Shown here piece by piece: positions 35,302 to 48,742 of a DNA stretch of 64,000 nt. The translations under genes were made by a program, and so were the position numbers. The notes under the pieces are model-generated. The model had not been told where the DNA came from. It ran no database searches and was given only the letters and a program-made list of their open reading frames with translations. Each line of letters begins with the position of its first letter. Position 1 is the stretch's first letter. This stretch comes from Klebsiella aerogenes (GTDB lineage Bacteria > Pseudomonadota > Gammaproteobacteria > Enterobacterales > Enterobacteriaceae). The stretch is from positions 2,478,422 to 2,542,421 of the forward strand of contig CP119076.1 of NCBI GenBank assembly GCA_029027985.1, written 5' to 3'.

Positions 35302-36294
35302 TTACAGTCGATCGGCGTCAATCACCGCCTGTACAAACTCCGCTGGCGCCTCTTGCGGCGGGTTATGACCTACCTTGCCTTTAAAATCACGGTGCTCATA
35401 TTTGCCGGTAAATTTCGCGCGATAGCTTGCCGGCGTCGGGTGCGGCGCGCCGTTGTTTTCCCCTTCGATGGTCACCGTCGGTACGCTAATCGTCGGCAGC
35501 GTCGCCAGTTTCTGTTCGTCATCCGCATACTTCGCTTCGCCCGACTCCAGCCCTAAGCGCCAGCGGTAATTGCTGATAGTGATGGCGACGTGATCCGGGT
35601 TATCCAGCGCTTTGGCGCTGTCGGCAAACTCCGCATCGCTGAATTTCCACTGTGGTGAAGCCTGATGCCAGATAAATTTGGCAAAGTCATGGGTGTTTTG
35701 CCGATAGCCGGCTTCACCGCGCGGAGTGGCAAAATAGAATTGATACCACCACGACAATTCCGCCTGCGGCGGCAGCGGTTTTTCACCAATTTGCTGGCTA
35801 CTAATGAGATAACCGCTCACCGAAACCAGCGACTTGACCCGCTGCGGCCATAACGCCGCGATGATATCCGCAGTGCGCGCGCCCCAGTCAAACCCGGCAA
35901 TGTCCGCTTGCTTAATCTTCAGCGCATCCATCAGATGCACAATGTCCGCCGCCATCGCCGACGGCTGGCCGTTACGCGGCGTTTTATCGGACAGGAAACG
36001 CGTGCTGCCGTAGCCGCGCAGATACGGCACAATGACCCGATACCCCTTCTGCGCCAGCGCCGGTGCCACCTGCGCATAGCTTTGAATATCATACGGCCAG
36101 CCGTGCAGTAAAATCACCGCCTGACCATCGCGTGGGCCAAGATCGACATAGCCGATACTCAAATCGCCGGCGTTAATCTGTTGAACCTTATCGAACGCGC
36201 CAGCGTCTTGCGCGGCGCACACACCGGCGGACCACAGCGCAGATAAACACAGTGCCACCGCGCTGGCATTACGACTCAGGGATAATCTGTTCAT
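35302..36294 (-). CDS. Exported alpha/beta hydrolase, epoxide hydrolase-like
   Basis: 330 residues with a signal peptide (ASAVALCLSALWSAGVCA). The fold shows the oxyanion-hole HGWPYD, the nucleophile elbow GFDWGAR with aspartate as nucleophile, and a late histidine in GKVGHNPP. Aspartate nucleophiles mark epoxide hydrolases, haloalkane and haloacetate dehalogenases, so esterase activity is unlikely. It is 68 nt upstream of the response regulator gene, same strand, possibly one transcript. Natural substrate unknown. Confidence 0.85.
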   Translation of the reverse strand: MNRLSLSRNASAVALCLSALWSAGVCAAQDAGAFDKVQQINAGDLSIGYVDLGPRDGQAVILLHGWPYDIQSYAQVAPALAQKGYRVIVPYLRGYGSTRFLSDKTPRNGQPSAMAADIVHLMDALKIKQADIAGFDWGARTADIIAALWPQRVKSLVSVSGYLISSQQIGEKPLPPQAELSWWYQFYFATPRGEAGYRQNTHDFAKFIWHQASPQWKFSDAEFADSAKALDNPDHVAITISNYRWRLGLESGEAKYADDEQKLATLPTISVPTVTIEGENNGAPHPTPASYRAKFTGKYEHRDFKGKVGHNPPQEAPAEFVQAVIDADRL

Positions 36295-36544
36295 CGCTAC
36301 CTCACCTTTTGTCAGGATGTTTTAAGAGAGTACGCCAACAGTTAAACAGGTTTTTGTATCCGGCATGTGCGGAGCCAGGCGCGGTTTTGCATCGCCATGT
36401 ATGCTTCATGCCAGCGGATACAGTGTGATACAAACGTGACTTTTTGCGATTGTTGCTAACTTGTAAATTTCCACTTGCCCGCTGGAGCCAATCAGTTACC
36501 GTGTCGTCAGACACTTTCTCTGCAAGAACATTCTGGAACGCGCT

Positions 36545-37564
36545 ATGGCGATTTTTGATGGTCACAATGACCTACTGCTGAATTTATGGCTCCACCATCG
36601 CCAGGATCCAGCAACGGCTTTCTTTTCCGGTATTAAGCACGGACACCTCGACTATCCACGTATGCAGCAAGGCGGATTAACTGGCGGGCTATTCGCGCTG
36701 TTTGTGCCACCGCGAGAGTATATCGCCCGCATGGCGCCGCAGTACGCCAACCAACCGTGGGAGCCGGTCGATATTCTCTGGCAGCAGTTGGCGATCCTTA
36801 AGCAGGTGATCGCGCAATCCGCTGGCCGTGCGCGGTTATGCCTGAGTGCGGCGGATATCGAACGCTGCCGTCAGGATAAGGTACTGGCGATGGTGGCGCA
36901 TATTGAAGGCGCGGGTGGTCTTGACGGCGAAGGCCGCGATCTGCAGGCTTTTTACGCCGCTGGCGTGCGCAGCATAGGTCCCTTCTGGAATATTGCCAAT
37001 CGCTTCGGCGTTGGCGTCAATGGCACGTTTCCCGGCAGCCCGGACAGCGGTCCAGGGCTCACCGCCGAAGGCATCGCCCTGATTAAGCAAGCCAACGCGT
37101 TGAAGATGCAGATTGATGTTTCGCACATGAACGAAAAAGCGTTCTGGGATACCGCCCGCCATTCGCAAGCGCCGCTGGTCGCGACCCATTCCAACGTTCA
37201 TGCGTTGTGCCCGCAGCCGCGTAATCTGACCGATGCGCAACTGTTGGCGATCCGCGATAGCCGCGGTGTGGTGGGGGTCAATTTCGGCAACGCTTTTCTC
37301 CGCGCCGACGGTAAACGCGATGGCGATACGCCGCTCAACACCATCATCCGCCATATCGACTATCTTATTAACATCATGGGTGACGATCATGTGGCGCTGG
37401 GTTCCGATTTTGACGGCATCACGCTACCTGATGATTTGGGCGACGTTAGCGGTTTGCCGCGGCTAATCAATGCGTTGCGCCATAGCGGCTATGATCAATT
37501 GGTGCTGGATAAGCTGCTGTGGGGAAACTGGCAAAGGGTATTAAAAAATGTTTGGCAACAATAG
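36545..37564 (+). CDS. Membrane dipeptidase (peptidase M19), PQQ-linked
   Basis: 339 residues. Zinc ligands appear in the opening FDGHND and later in DVSHMNEKAFWDT, THSNVHALCPQPRNL and GSDFDG, as in renal dipeptidase-type M19 peptidases. No signal peptide is seen, so it is probably cytoplasmic. It ends 139 nt ahead of pqqA on the same strand; a role in trimming PqqA-derived peptides during PQQ synthesis is suggested by context but not established. Confidence 0.88.
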   Translation: MAIFDGHNDLLLNLWLHHRQDPATAFFSGIKHGHLDYPRMQQGGLTGGLFALFVPPREYIARMAPQYANQPWEPVDILWQQLAILKQVIAQSAGRARLCLSAADIERCRQDKVLAMVAHIEGAGGLDGEGRDLQAFYAAGVRSIGPFWNIANRFGVGVNGTFPGSPDSGPGLTAEGIALIKQANALKMQIDVSHMNEKAFWDTARHSQAPLVATHSNVHALCPQPRNLTDAQLLAIRDSRGVVGVNFGNAFLRADGKRDGDTPLNTIIRHIDYLINIMGDDHVALGSDFDGITLPDDLGDVSGLPRLINALRHSGYDQLVLDKLLWGNWQRVLKNVWQQ

Positions 37565-37703
37565 GATACATTGTAAATATTAAGTTAATTCCTTACATCT
37601 TACGGGTTGATAACTGTCCCCCTGAAGCGCAGTATTTGACGGCCATCACAAAATTCAGATAACGCGATGGCACTGGTGTCGTATTTTTATAGAGGAAAAA
37701 ACT

Positions 37704-37775
37704 ATGTGGAAGAAACCTGCTTTTATCGATTTACGTCTCGGTCTGGAAGTCACGCTGTACATTTCCAACCGCTAA
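37704..37775 (+). CDS. pqqA: PQQ precursor peptide PqqA
   Basis: 23 residues, starting [19 protein letters not shown]. Glutamate 15 and tyrosine 19, whose cross-linked side chains become PQQ, are spaced as in all PqqA peptides. An AGAGGA ribosome site lies 8 nt ahead. First gene of the pqq operon. Confidence 0.97.
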   Translation: MWKKPAFIDLRLGLEVTLYISNR

Positions 37776-37782
37776 TCGCCCC

Positions 37783-37811
37783 GCCCGCCGTCCGCGCGGG
37801 CATTTTGTTTT
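37783..37811 (+). terminator. Intercistronic hairpin between pqqA and pqqB
   Basis: GCCCGC (37783-37788) pairs with GCGGGC (37796-37801), followed by ATTTTGTTTT. A partial terminator here would give pqqA, the substrate gene, more transcripts than the enzyme genes. Confidence 0.65.
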
Positions 37812-37829
37812 ACTACCTGGTCCGTCTTC

Positions 37830-38747
37830 ATGTTTATTAAAGTCCTCGGTTCCGCCGCTGGCGGAGGCTTCCCGCAGTGGAACTGTAACTGCGCTAACTG
37901 TCAGGGCCTGCGCAACGGCACGATTCAGGCAACCGCCCGCACCCAGTCGTCGATCATCGTCAGCGACAACGGCGAAGAATGGGTGCTGTGTAACGCCTCC
38001 CCCGATATCAGCCAGCAGATTGCCCACACGCCCGAGCTCAATAAAAAAGAGGTTCTGCGCGGCACGCATATTGGCGGCATTATTCTTACCGATAGCCAGA
38101 TTGACCATACCACCGGGCTGCTCAGCCTGCGCGAAGGCTGCCCGCATCAGGTGTGGTGTACGCCGGAGGTTCATGACGATCTCTCCAGCGGCTTCCCGAT
38201 TTTTACCATGTTGCAGCACTGGAACGGTGGTCTGGTTCATCATCCGGTAGTGCCGCTGACGCCTTTTCAGGTGGACGCCTGCCCTGATTTACAGTTTACC
38301 GCCGTGCCGATCGCCAGCAATGCGCCGCCTTATTCACCGTGGCGCGATCGTCCGTTACCGGGTCATAACGTCGCGCTGTTTATCGAAAACCGCCGCAACG
38401 GCCAGACGCTGTTTTATGCACCGGGACTCGGCGAGCCGGATGACGCGATCCTTCCGTGGCTTCAGAAAGCGGACTGCCTGCTGATCGACGGCACCGTCTG
38501 GCAAGATGACGAATTACAGGCCACTGGCGTCGGGCGCAATACCGGCCGCGATATGGGGCATCTGGCGCTTGGCGATGAACACGGCATGATGGCGCTGCTG
38601 GCATCGCTACCGGCAAAGCGCAAAATCCTTATTCATATCAATAACACCAACCCAATCCTTAACGAACGCTCGCCGCAGCGCCATGCCCTCGCGCAGCAGG
38701 GTATTGAAGTGAGCTGGGACGGAATGAACATCACTCTTCAGGACTAA
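37830..38747 (+). CDS. pqqB: PqqB, metallo-beta-lactamase-fold PQQ biosynthesis protein
   Basis: 305 residues, normal for the family. It has the N-terminal [20 protein letters not shown] zinc-binding cysteines and the [16 protein letters not shown] segment of the degenerate metallo-beta-lactamase fold. PqqB is now regarded as a hydroxylase acting on the cross-linked Glu-Tyr intermediate. Starts 54 nt after pqqA and precedes pqqC by 2 nt. Confidence 0.96.
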   Translation: MFIKVLGSAAGGGFPQWNCNCANCQGLRNGTIQATARTQSSIIVSDNGEEWVLCNASPDISQQIAHTPELNKKEVLRGTHIGGIILTDSQIDHTTGLLSLREGCPHQVWCTPEVHDDLSSGFPIFTMLQHWNGGLVHHPVVPLTPFQVDACPDLQFTAVPIASNAPPYSPWRDRPLPGHNVALFIENRRNGQTLFYAPGLGEPDDAILPWLQKADCLLIDGTVWQDDELQATGVGRNTGRDMGHLALGDEHGMMALLASLPAKRKILIHINNTNPILNERSPQRHALAQQGIEVSWDGMNITLQD

Positions 38748-38749
38748 CT

Positions 38750-39505
38750 ATGCACATTAGCGAAACGCTATCGCCGCAGGAGTTTGAACAAGCGCTGCGG
38801 GCGAAAGGCGCCTACTACCATATTCACCACCCATACCATATTGCGATGCACAACGGCGAGGCCAGTCGCGAGCAAATTCAGGGGTGGGTAGCGAACCGTT
38901 TTTACTACCAGACCAATATTCCGCTGAAAGATGCGGCGATTATGGCGAACTGCCCGGATCCACACACCCGCCGCAAATGGGTGCAACGGATCCTCGATCA
39001 CGATGGCAGCAATGGCCATGAGGGCGGGATCGAAGCCTGGCTGCAATTAGGCGAAGCCGTAGGGCTCAGCCGCGACGATTTGCTGAGCGAACGTCACGTT
39101 CTACCCGGCGTGCGCTTTGCCGTCGACGCTTATGTCAATTTTGCCCGCCGCGCTAACTGGCAGGAGGCGGCCTGCAGCTCGCTGACCGAACTGTTCGCCC
39201 CGCAGATCCATCAGTCGCGTCTCGATAGCTGGCCGCAGCACTATCCGTGGATCAAAGAGGACGGTTATTTTTACTTCCGCAGCCGCCTCAGCCAGGCTAA
39301 CCGGGACGTTGAACATGGTCTGGAGCTGGCGAAGATCTACTGTGATAGCGCGGAAAAGCAGAATCGGATGCTGGAAATCTTGCAGTTTAAGCTCGACATC
39401 CTGTGGTCAATGCTCGACGCCATGACCATGGCCTATGCGCTGCAACGCCCGCCTTATCATACGGTCACCGACACGGCGGCCTGGCACACTACCCGACTGG
39501 TATAA
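38750..39505 (+). CDS. pqqC: PqqC, pyrroloquinoline-quinone synthase
   Basis: 251 residues, the exact family length. PqqC catalyses the final cofactorless eight-electron oxidation and ring closure to PQQ. Conserved segments include [32 protein letters not shown] and an active-site [11 protein letters not shown] region. Separated from pqqD by 2 nt. Confidence 0.97.
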   Translation: MHISETLSPQEFEQALRAKGAYYHIHHPYHIAMHNGEASREQIQGWVANRFYYQTNIPLKDAAIMANCPDPHTRRKWVQRILDHDGSNGHEGGIEAWLQLGEAVGLSRDDLLSERHVLPGVRFAVDAYVNFARRANWQEAACSSLTELFAPQIHQSRLDSWPQHYPWIKEDGYFYFRSRLSQANRDVEHGLELAKIYCDSAEKQNRMLEILQFKLDILWSMLDAMTMAYALQRPPYHTVTDTAAWHTTRLV

Positions 39506-39507
39506 AC

Positions 39508-40914
<1,407 letters not shown>

Positions 40915-40915
<1 letters not shown>

Positions 40916-43212
40916 TGGCGTTGGCCACCCGCGTAGTGGAACTGGCAGGCGGCCTGCGGGCGACGCTTCTCCATCAGCCGCAAGCGGCGCGCGCGGCGGC
41001 GTTGGCGCAAGTCAGCGTCGGAAGTCACCACGAACCGCAGCGCTTCGCCGGTCTCGCGCATTTACTGGAACACCTGCTATTCAGCGGCAGTCAGCGCTAT
41101 CAGGGTGATGAGCGATTAATGGCCTGGGTCCAACGCCAGGGCGGCAGTGTGAATGCTACGACCCTGGCCCGCCACAGTGCTTTTTTCTTCGAGGTCGCCG
41201 CTGACAGACTGGCCGAAGGCGTCGCGCGCCTGCAGGATATGCTGCAGACACCGCTGCTTTCGCTCAATGACATACCACGGGAAGTGGCGGTAATCGGCGC
41301 GGAGAATCAGCTTATCCAACAGCATGAACCGGCACGACGCGAAGCGGCGGCGCGGCACGCGATGGTGAAACCCGCGGCCTTCCGCCGGTTTCAGGTTGGC
41401 GATACCGATTCGCTGGGAGGCGACGCTGCGTCGCTGCATGCCGCACTACACCACTTTCACCACCGCTATTACGTCGCCAGTCATCTGCAACTGTGGCTAC
41501 AGGGGCCGCAAACGTTGGATGAATTGGCCGAACTGGCGAGCGCTTTCGCGGCTGGTTTTCGCCCCGGCGCACTGCCTGACGCGGCGCCGCCGCTCGCCCT
41601 TAGCGCCGATGCTGATGGCCAACTGGCGGTCACGGAGCAGCCCGCGCTATGGCGATGTCCGCTCATCCCCCTCAGTGACAACGTCACTCTATTGCGCGAG
41701 TTTTTACTGGATGAGGCTCCCGGCAGCCTCATGGCCGGGCTGCGAGAACGCGGGCTGGCTGAAGATGTGGCGCTGAACTGGCTGTATCAGGATGACAGCC
41801 TCGGCTGGCTGGCGCTGGTTTTGAGTAGCGAACAGCCGGATGCCGTCAATGGCCTGCTTACGCAGTGGCTGCGGGCGCTCCAACACACAACTGACGAGCA
41901 GCAGAACCACTACGCTCAGCTGGCGTGGCGGCGTTTTAGCGCCCTGTCGCCGCTCGACCAATTACGCCAGCGGGCATTTGGTTTTGCGCCCGCCGCCGCG
42001 CCGACCGGTTTTGCCGCCTTCTGCGCCGACTTACTGGCGGCGCCGACATCGTATCTGGCCTGTCGAAAAAACGCGCCCCGCGAAACCATAACGACACAGG
42101 GGTTTACGCTGCCGCTTAGTCGCTGGCGACGCCAGCCAGCGGCGGCTGAATCTATCGCATTTACCTTTTATCCGCAGGTTGTTGACCGTTCTCTTCCCGA
42201 ATTGGCACAGGAAGCCGCCCCGCTGCTGCATGTATCAGCGGATACTCGGCCACCAACGCTGATTCTGCGCGCACCGTTTTATGCGCGGTTTTATCAGGCG
42301 CAGGGGCTGGCGTTGGGCGAACAACTGCGCCCTTTGCTGGCTGAACTGCGCCACATCGGCGGCAGCGGCGAGTGGCAAACGGTTGATGGCAGTTGGCAGC
42401 TGACTCTGCAGCTTCCTGAACCAGGTCGCGCAGCGGATCATGCCATCACGGCGATCGTTCGTCAGATCGCCTCACCGGTGCCCGCTATCGCGCCGCAGCC
42501 TGAGAGCATCGCCATTCGTCAGTTACTGAATCATTTACCTGAGCGCCTGACATCATCAACCGGGAAAAACGGCTGGCTGGCGGCGTTGGTTGGCGGCAGC
42601 GCCGGGCAGGCGCAGCGGCTTGCCCGTCAGTTGAACCTGCCCGGCGTGCCGATCAATGCGGAAACGACATCGTTTGTTCCCTGTCGCGGCGGTATTGAAC
42701 GCCTTCCCCACGCCAGCAACGATACGGCGCTGCTGATTTTCATCCCACTGCCGGAAGGCGCCCCGCTTGCTGCACTGCGGCTGCTGGCGCTGCTTTGCGA
42801 GCCACAGTTTTTTCAACGTCTGCGCGTGGAGCAGCAAATTGGCTACGTGGTCAGTTGCCGTTATCAGCGCCTCGCCGATCGCGATGGTCTGTTGCTGGCG
42901 CTCCAGTCTCCGGATCGTTCCGTGTTGAATCTGCTGCGCTGCTGTAAAACGTTTTTACGTGAGCTGACGCTGTGCAACACCGGGGAATTCAGAATATTGC
43001 AACAACAGCTGGCCGAGCAGGCGCGGTCGCCAACGAAAGCCAGCGCGACGGCATTATCTGCGCTGCGCCAGCAATATGGTTTACCGGATATCACGCCGCA
43101 GAGCATTGACGAACTGCGTTATGACGAGGTGATAGCGCTATGGCGTGAACTGACTCGCCGTCGCCGCCGCTGGCGGATCTTATTCAGCGCCCCGCCGATT
43201 CCCATATCCTGA
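40915..43212 (+). CDS. pqqF: PqqF, M16-family metalloprotease
   Basis: 765 residues from the ATG at 40915, overlapping the pqqE stop (TGATG). The inverted zinc motif HLLEH is in FAGLAHLLEHLLFSGS near residue 45, with the downstream glutamate region EVAVIGAENQ. It is thought to proteolyse the modified PqqA. Last gene of the operon; convergent with the PBP2 paralog 11 nt away. Confidence 0.93.
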
Positions 43213-43223
43213 CAGCTGCGCCA

Positions 43224-45176
43224 TTATTGCGCATCGGCGCTATCGACCTGTGGGACATTGTGTTGCGCATTGTCCGCTGCCGGCGCATTGGCCGGGTCGA
43301 AGATATGATCGAGAATCGCACGCGCCGTCGGCCCGGCCACGACGCCGTCGCCGCCGCCGTTTTCGAGGATTAACGCCATGGCCACCTTCGGATGCTGATA
43401 CGGCGCGAACAGGGTATAGAAAATATGGTCGCGCAGGCGTACCGGGATCATTTTAGCGTTATAGGTTTGGTTCTCTTTCAGGCTGAATACCTGCGATGTT
43501 CCTGACTTCGCCGCAATTTGATACGGCGCGGTATGGAACAGCTTATACCCGGTCCCGTTCGGCAAATTCGCCATCCCGTACATACCATTACGCACAATGC
43601 CCCAGTATGGCGATTTCGGATCGCCAACCTGCGGCAGGTTAGCCGGTTGCTGGTAGCGTTCGACCTTATTCCCCTGCTTCATCGAATACAGCAGATGCGG
43701 ATCCTGCACTTTGCCGTTATTAAGCAGCGTGGTCAGCGCTTTCACCATTTGAATCGGCGTGGCGATCCAGTAACCCTGTCCAATGCCGACAGAGATAGTA
43801 TCGCCCTGATACCATGGTTTTTTATGTACCCGCTGCTTCCATTCGCGGCTCGGCAGCACCCCTGCATATTCTTCGTTAAGATCGATGCCCGTCGATTGGC
43901 CATAGCCGAATTTACTCAGCCATTCATGAATACGATCAATACCCATTTCGAAAGCCACCTGATAGAAGAAGGTATCCGCCGACTCTTCAATGGCTTTAGT
44001 CACATTCAGCATGCCGTGGCCACTTTTCAGCCAGTCGCGATAGCGACGTTGAGTGCCGGGAAGCGTCCAGGTCGGCGCGCCGAAGAAGGTGGTGTTCGGC
44101 GTAATCACGCCAGCAGAGAGCGCCGAGAGCGCCATATAGGGTTTTACCGTTGATGCTGGCGGATATAAGCCCTGCGTCACGCGGTTAATCAGCGGACGAT
44201 CCTGATTATCGAGCAGAGATTTATAAGCCTGATAACCGATGCCTTTGACGAAGGGATTTGGGTCGTAGCTCGGGCTGGAGACCATTGCCAGTACCCCGCC
44301 ATCGCGCGGATCGACCGCCACCACCGCGGCACGCTGCCCTTTTAGTACCGATTCAATATACTGTTGCAAATGCAGATCGAGCGTCAGATAAATGTTTTTA
44401 CCAGCGATCGGCGGGACTTCTTTCAATAAGCGCACGACCCGGCCGTGGTTATCGACTTCAACTTCCTGATAGCCGGTCGTGCCATGCAGCTCTTTCTCGT
44501 AGTAGCCTTCAATGCCCTGCTTACCGATGTTATGGTCAGCGGCATAGTTTTCTTCTTCGCCATTTTTCGCCAGCCGCTGTAAATCGCTATCATTAATTTT
44601 AGAGACATAGCCGACGACGTGTGCCAGCTCGGCGCCGTACGGATAACTACGCTGCTGATAGCTCTCGACGGTAACGCCTGGAAAATGGAATTCGTTGACC
44701 GCAAACCTGGCCACTTCAACGTCGTTGAGGTCAGATTTCAGCGTGACTTCTTTATAGCGACTGTTGTGGTGCATATCGTCACGGAAGCTGGCGATATCAT
44801 CCGGCGTCAGATCAACAATCGGCGTTAATGCCTGTAGCAGCGCCGACATATTGGCAATTTTGCTGGGAATGACCTGCAGACGATAGAGGGTAATGTTTTG
44901 TACCAGTGGTATGCCGTTACGATCAAAAATCAACCCACGGCTGGGCGCGATCGGTAGCATTTTGATGTCGTTCTGGTTTGAACGAGTCTGATAAAAGTCG
45001 TGCTGTTCCACTTGTAAATGGTAGAGATTAAAAATCAACACCCCAAAACAGACCACCACCAATAAGAAGGCAATGACGGCACGGCGGATAAATAGCATCT
45101 CTTCCGCCGAGTGGTCGCGGATCTCATCTCTCAATAGGGCCATTGGCGGCAATTTACCTAAGTCACTGGATAGCAC
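43224..45176 (-). CDS. Penicillin-binding protein 2 paralog (class B transpeptidase)
   Basis: 650 residues. N-terminal membrane anchor (AVIAFLLVVVCFGVLIFNLYHL), pedestal domain, then the transpeptidase motifs: STVK in PPASTVKPYM with the acylated serine, SAD in EESADTFF and KSGT in IAAKSGTSQVF. Overall it reads as MrdA/PBP2, the elongation transpeptidase and mecillinam target. There is no rodA beside it, and it sits alone next to pqqF, so it is probably a second copy beside the standard mrdA-mrdB pair elsewhere, comparable to the Salmonella PBP2 paralog. That a canonical copy exists is inference. Confidence 0.88.
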   Translation of the reverse strand: MLSSDLGKLPPMALLRDEIRDHSAEEMLFIRRAVIAFLLVVVCFGVLIFNLYHLQVEQHDFYQTRSNQNDIKMLPIAPSRGLIFDRNGIPLVQNITLYRLQVIPSKIANMSALLQALTPIVDLTPDDIASFRDDMHHNSRYKEVTLKSDLNDVEVARFAVNEFHFPGVTVESYQQRSYPYGAELAHVVGYVSKINDSDLQRLAKNGEEENYAADHNIGKQGIEGYYEKELHGTTGYQEVEVDNHGRVVRLLKEVPPIAGKNIYLTLDLHLQQYIESVLKGQRAAVVAVDPRDGGVLAMVSSPSYDPNPFVKGIGYQAYKSLLDNQDRPLINRVTQGLYPPASTVKPYMALSALSAGVITPNTTFFGAPTWTLPGTQRRYRDWLKSGHGMLNVTKAIEESADTFFYQVAFEMGIDRIHEWLSKFGYGQSTGIDLNEEYAGVLPSREWKQRVHKKPWYQGDTISVGIGQGYWIATPIQMVKALTTLLNNGKVQDPHLLYSMKQGNKVERYQQPANLPQVGDPKSPYWGIVRNGMYGMANLPNGTGYKLFHTAPYQIAAKSGTSQVFSLKENQTYNAKMIPVRLRDHIFYTLFAPYQHPKVAMALILENGGGDGVVAGPTARAILDHIFDPANAPAADNAQHNVPQVDSADAQ

Positions 45177-45286
45177 AAAAAATTAAAGGCGAAGAAGAAT
45201 AGCCTTATTGGCGCCAGCGCCCTATTGAAAGGTTGCTAATGAACTAACAGAAATGTATCAGTTTGTTAGGCATCCAATGTTGTCGG

Positions 45287-45919
45287 CTATCTCCGGCTCT
45301 CAAAAGCGATCTTCACCGCCATTCCCGTGAGCACACTCGCCATCAACCAGCGTTGAAATTGTTGCCAGCCTGGACGCTGGCCAATAAACCGCGCGACCTG
45401 ACCGGCCATCACCACAATGATTCCGTTAACCACAACGCTGATTAACGCCTGGATAAAGCCTAACACCAGTGACTGACTGAGGACACTGCCGTGCCCGGGG
45501 GTGATAAATTGTGGGAGTAGCGATAAATACATGATGGCGATTTTAGGATTGGCCAGGTTTGTAATAAAACCCATCAGAAACAGCTTACGTCCGCTATCAT
45601 CCGGTAAATCACGTACCGCAAAGAGCGACCGCGCCCCTGGTTTAATCGCCTGCCATGCCAGATATAACAGATAAGCGACGCCGCAAACACGCAATGCATC
45701 GTAGGCATAAGGGACGGCGAAGACCAGCGCGCTAATGCCAAAGGCCGCACACAGCATGTAGAACATAAAACCCAGCGCCACGCCGCCAAGCGAGATCAAA
45801 CCGGCGCGTTTCCCCTGGCAAATCGAGCGCGAGGTGAGATACATCATGTTCGGGCCGGGCGTCAGCACCAGCCCCAGCGCCACGGCGGCAAACGTGATTA
45901 ATGAAGCAAACTCAGGCAT
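45287..45919 (-). CDS. LysE/RhtB-family amino-acid exporter
   Basis: 210 residues from the ATG at 45919 with GGAG ahead. Six membrane segments and the family motif LTPGPNMMYLTSRSI near the N-terminus, then GVALGFMFYML. It exports an amino acid or derivative. The region divergent from it holds only the C-terminal remnant of a LysR regulator, so it has probably lost its usual control. Confidence 0.87.
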   Translation of the reverse strand: MPEFASLITFAAVALGLVLTPGPNMMYLTSRSICQGKRAGLISLGGVALGFMFYMLCAAFGISALVFAVPYAYDALRVCGVAYLLYLAWQAIKPGARSLFAVRDLPDDSGRKLFLMGFITNLANPKIAIMYLSLLPQFITPGHGSVLSQSLVLGFIQALISVVVNGIIVVMAGQVARFIGQRPGWQQFQRWLMASVLTGMAVKIAFESRR

Positions 45920-46088
45920 AACGTCTCCACAGATGTCAGTGATGCCCAGGCGCGCGGCGACGGCGACCATGCTCCCCGACAGTCTTCTGTCTTTAGCGCC
46001 AGTAACATGGTGCCTAAGTATTAGCTTATTCTTTGCCTGCCGACAACGCCTGCGCGCTATCAGATTCTGGACGCGTGAATAAAATACA

Positions 46089-46238
46089 GCGCCAATCCCC
46101 GCAGCCAGACGTTCAGAGATTGCGGCAATCTATCCGCATGCCCGCCATCCTTCGCTCAATGTTAGCGCCGTCATTGATTATTTTACTGCGGTTTTTGGCT
46201 CACCACTCTACTGGCAACGCTCATCCTTTCATCGCAGT
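46089..46238 (+). pseudogene. Remnant of a LysR-type regulator (C-terminal end only)
   Basis: A 50-codon stretch in frame from 46089 reads IAAIYPHARHPSLNVSAVID followed by YFTAVFGSPLYW, the typical C-terminal end of LysR regulators. It lies divergent from the LysE exporter, where such regulators usually sit. An in-frame stop precedes it and no helix-turn-helix is found upstream, so most of the gene appears deleted. Recognised by eye only. Confidence 0.5.
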
Positions 46239-48666
<2,428 letters not shown>

Positions 48667-48712
48667 TCACCCTACCCGGCGGTGAATAACCGCCGGTGGG
48701 ATCCGGTCTAAC

Positions 48713-48742
48713 AGAGCCGCTCATTCAGGAGTGGCTCTTTTT
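48713..48742 (+). terminator. Terminator after katG
   Basis: AGAGCCGCTC pairs with GAGTGGCTCT around a 6-base loop, then six T. It reaches the stop codon of the convergent gene. Confidence 0.88.
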
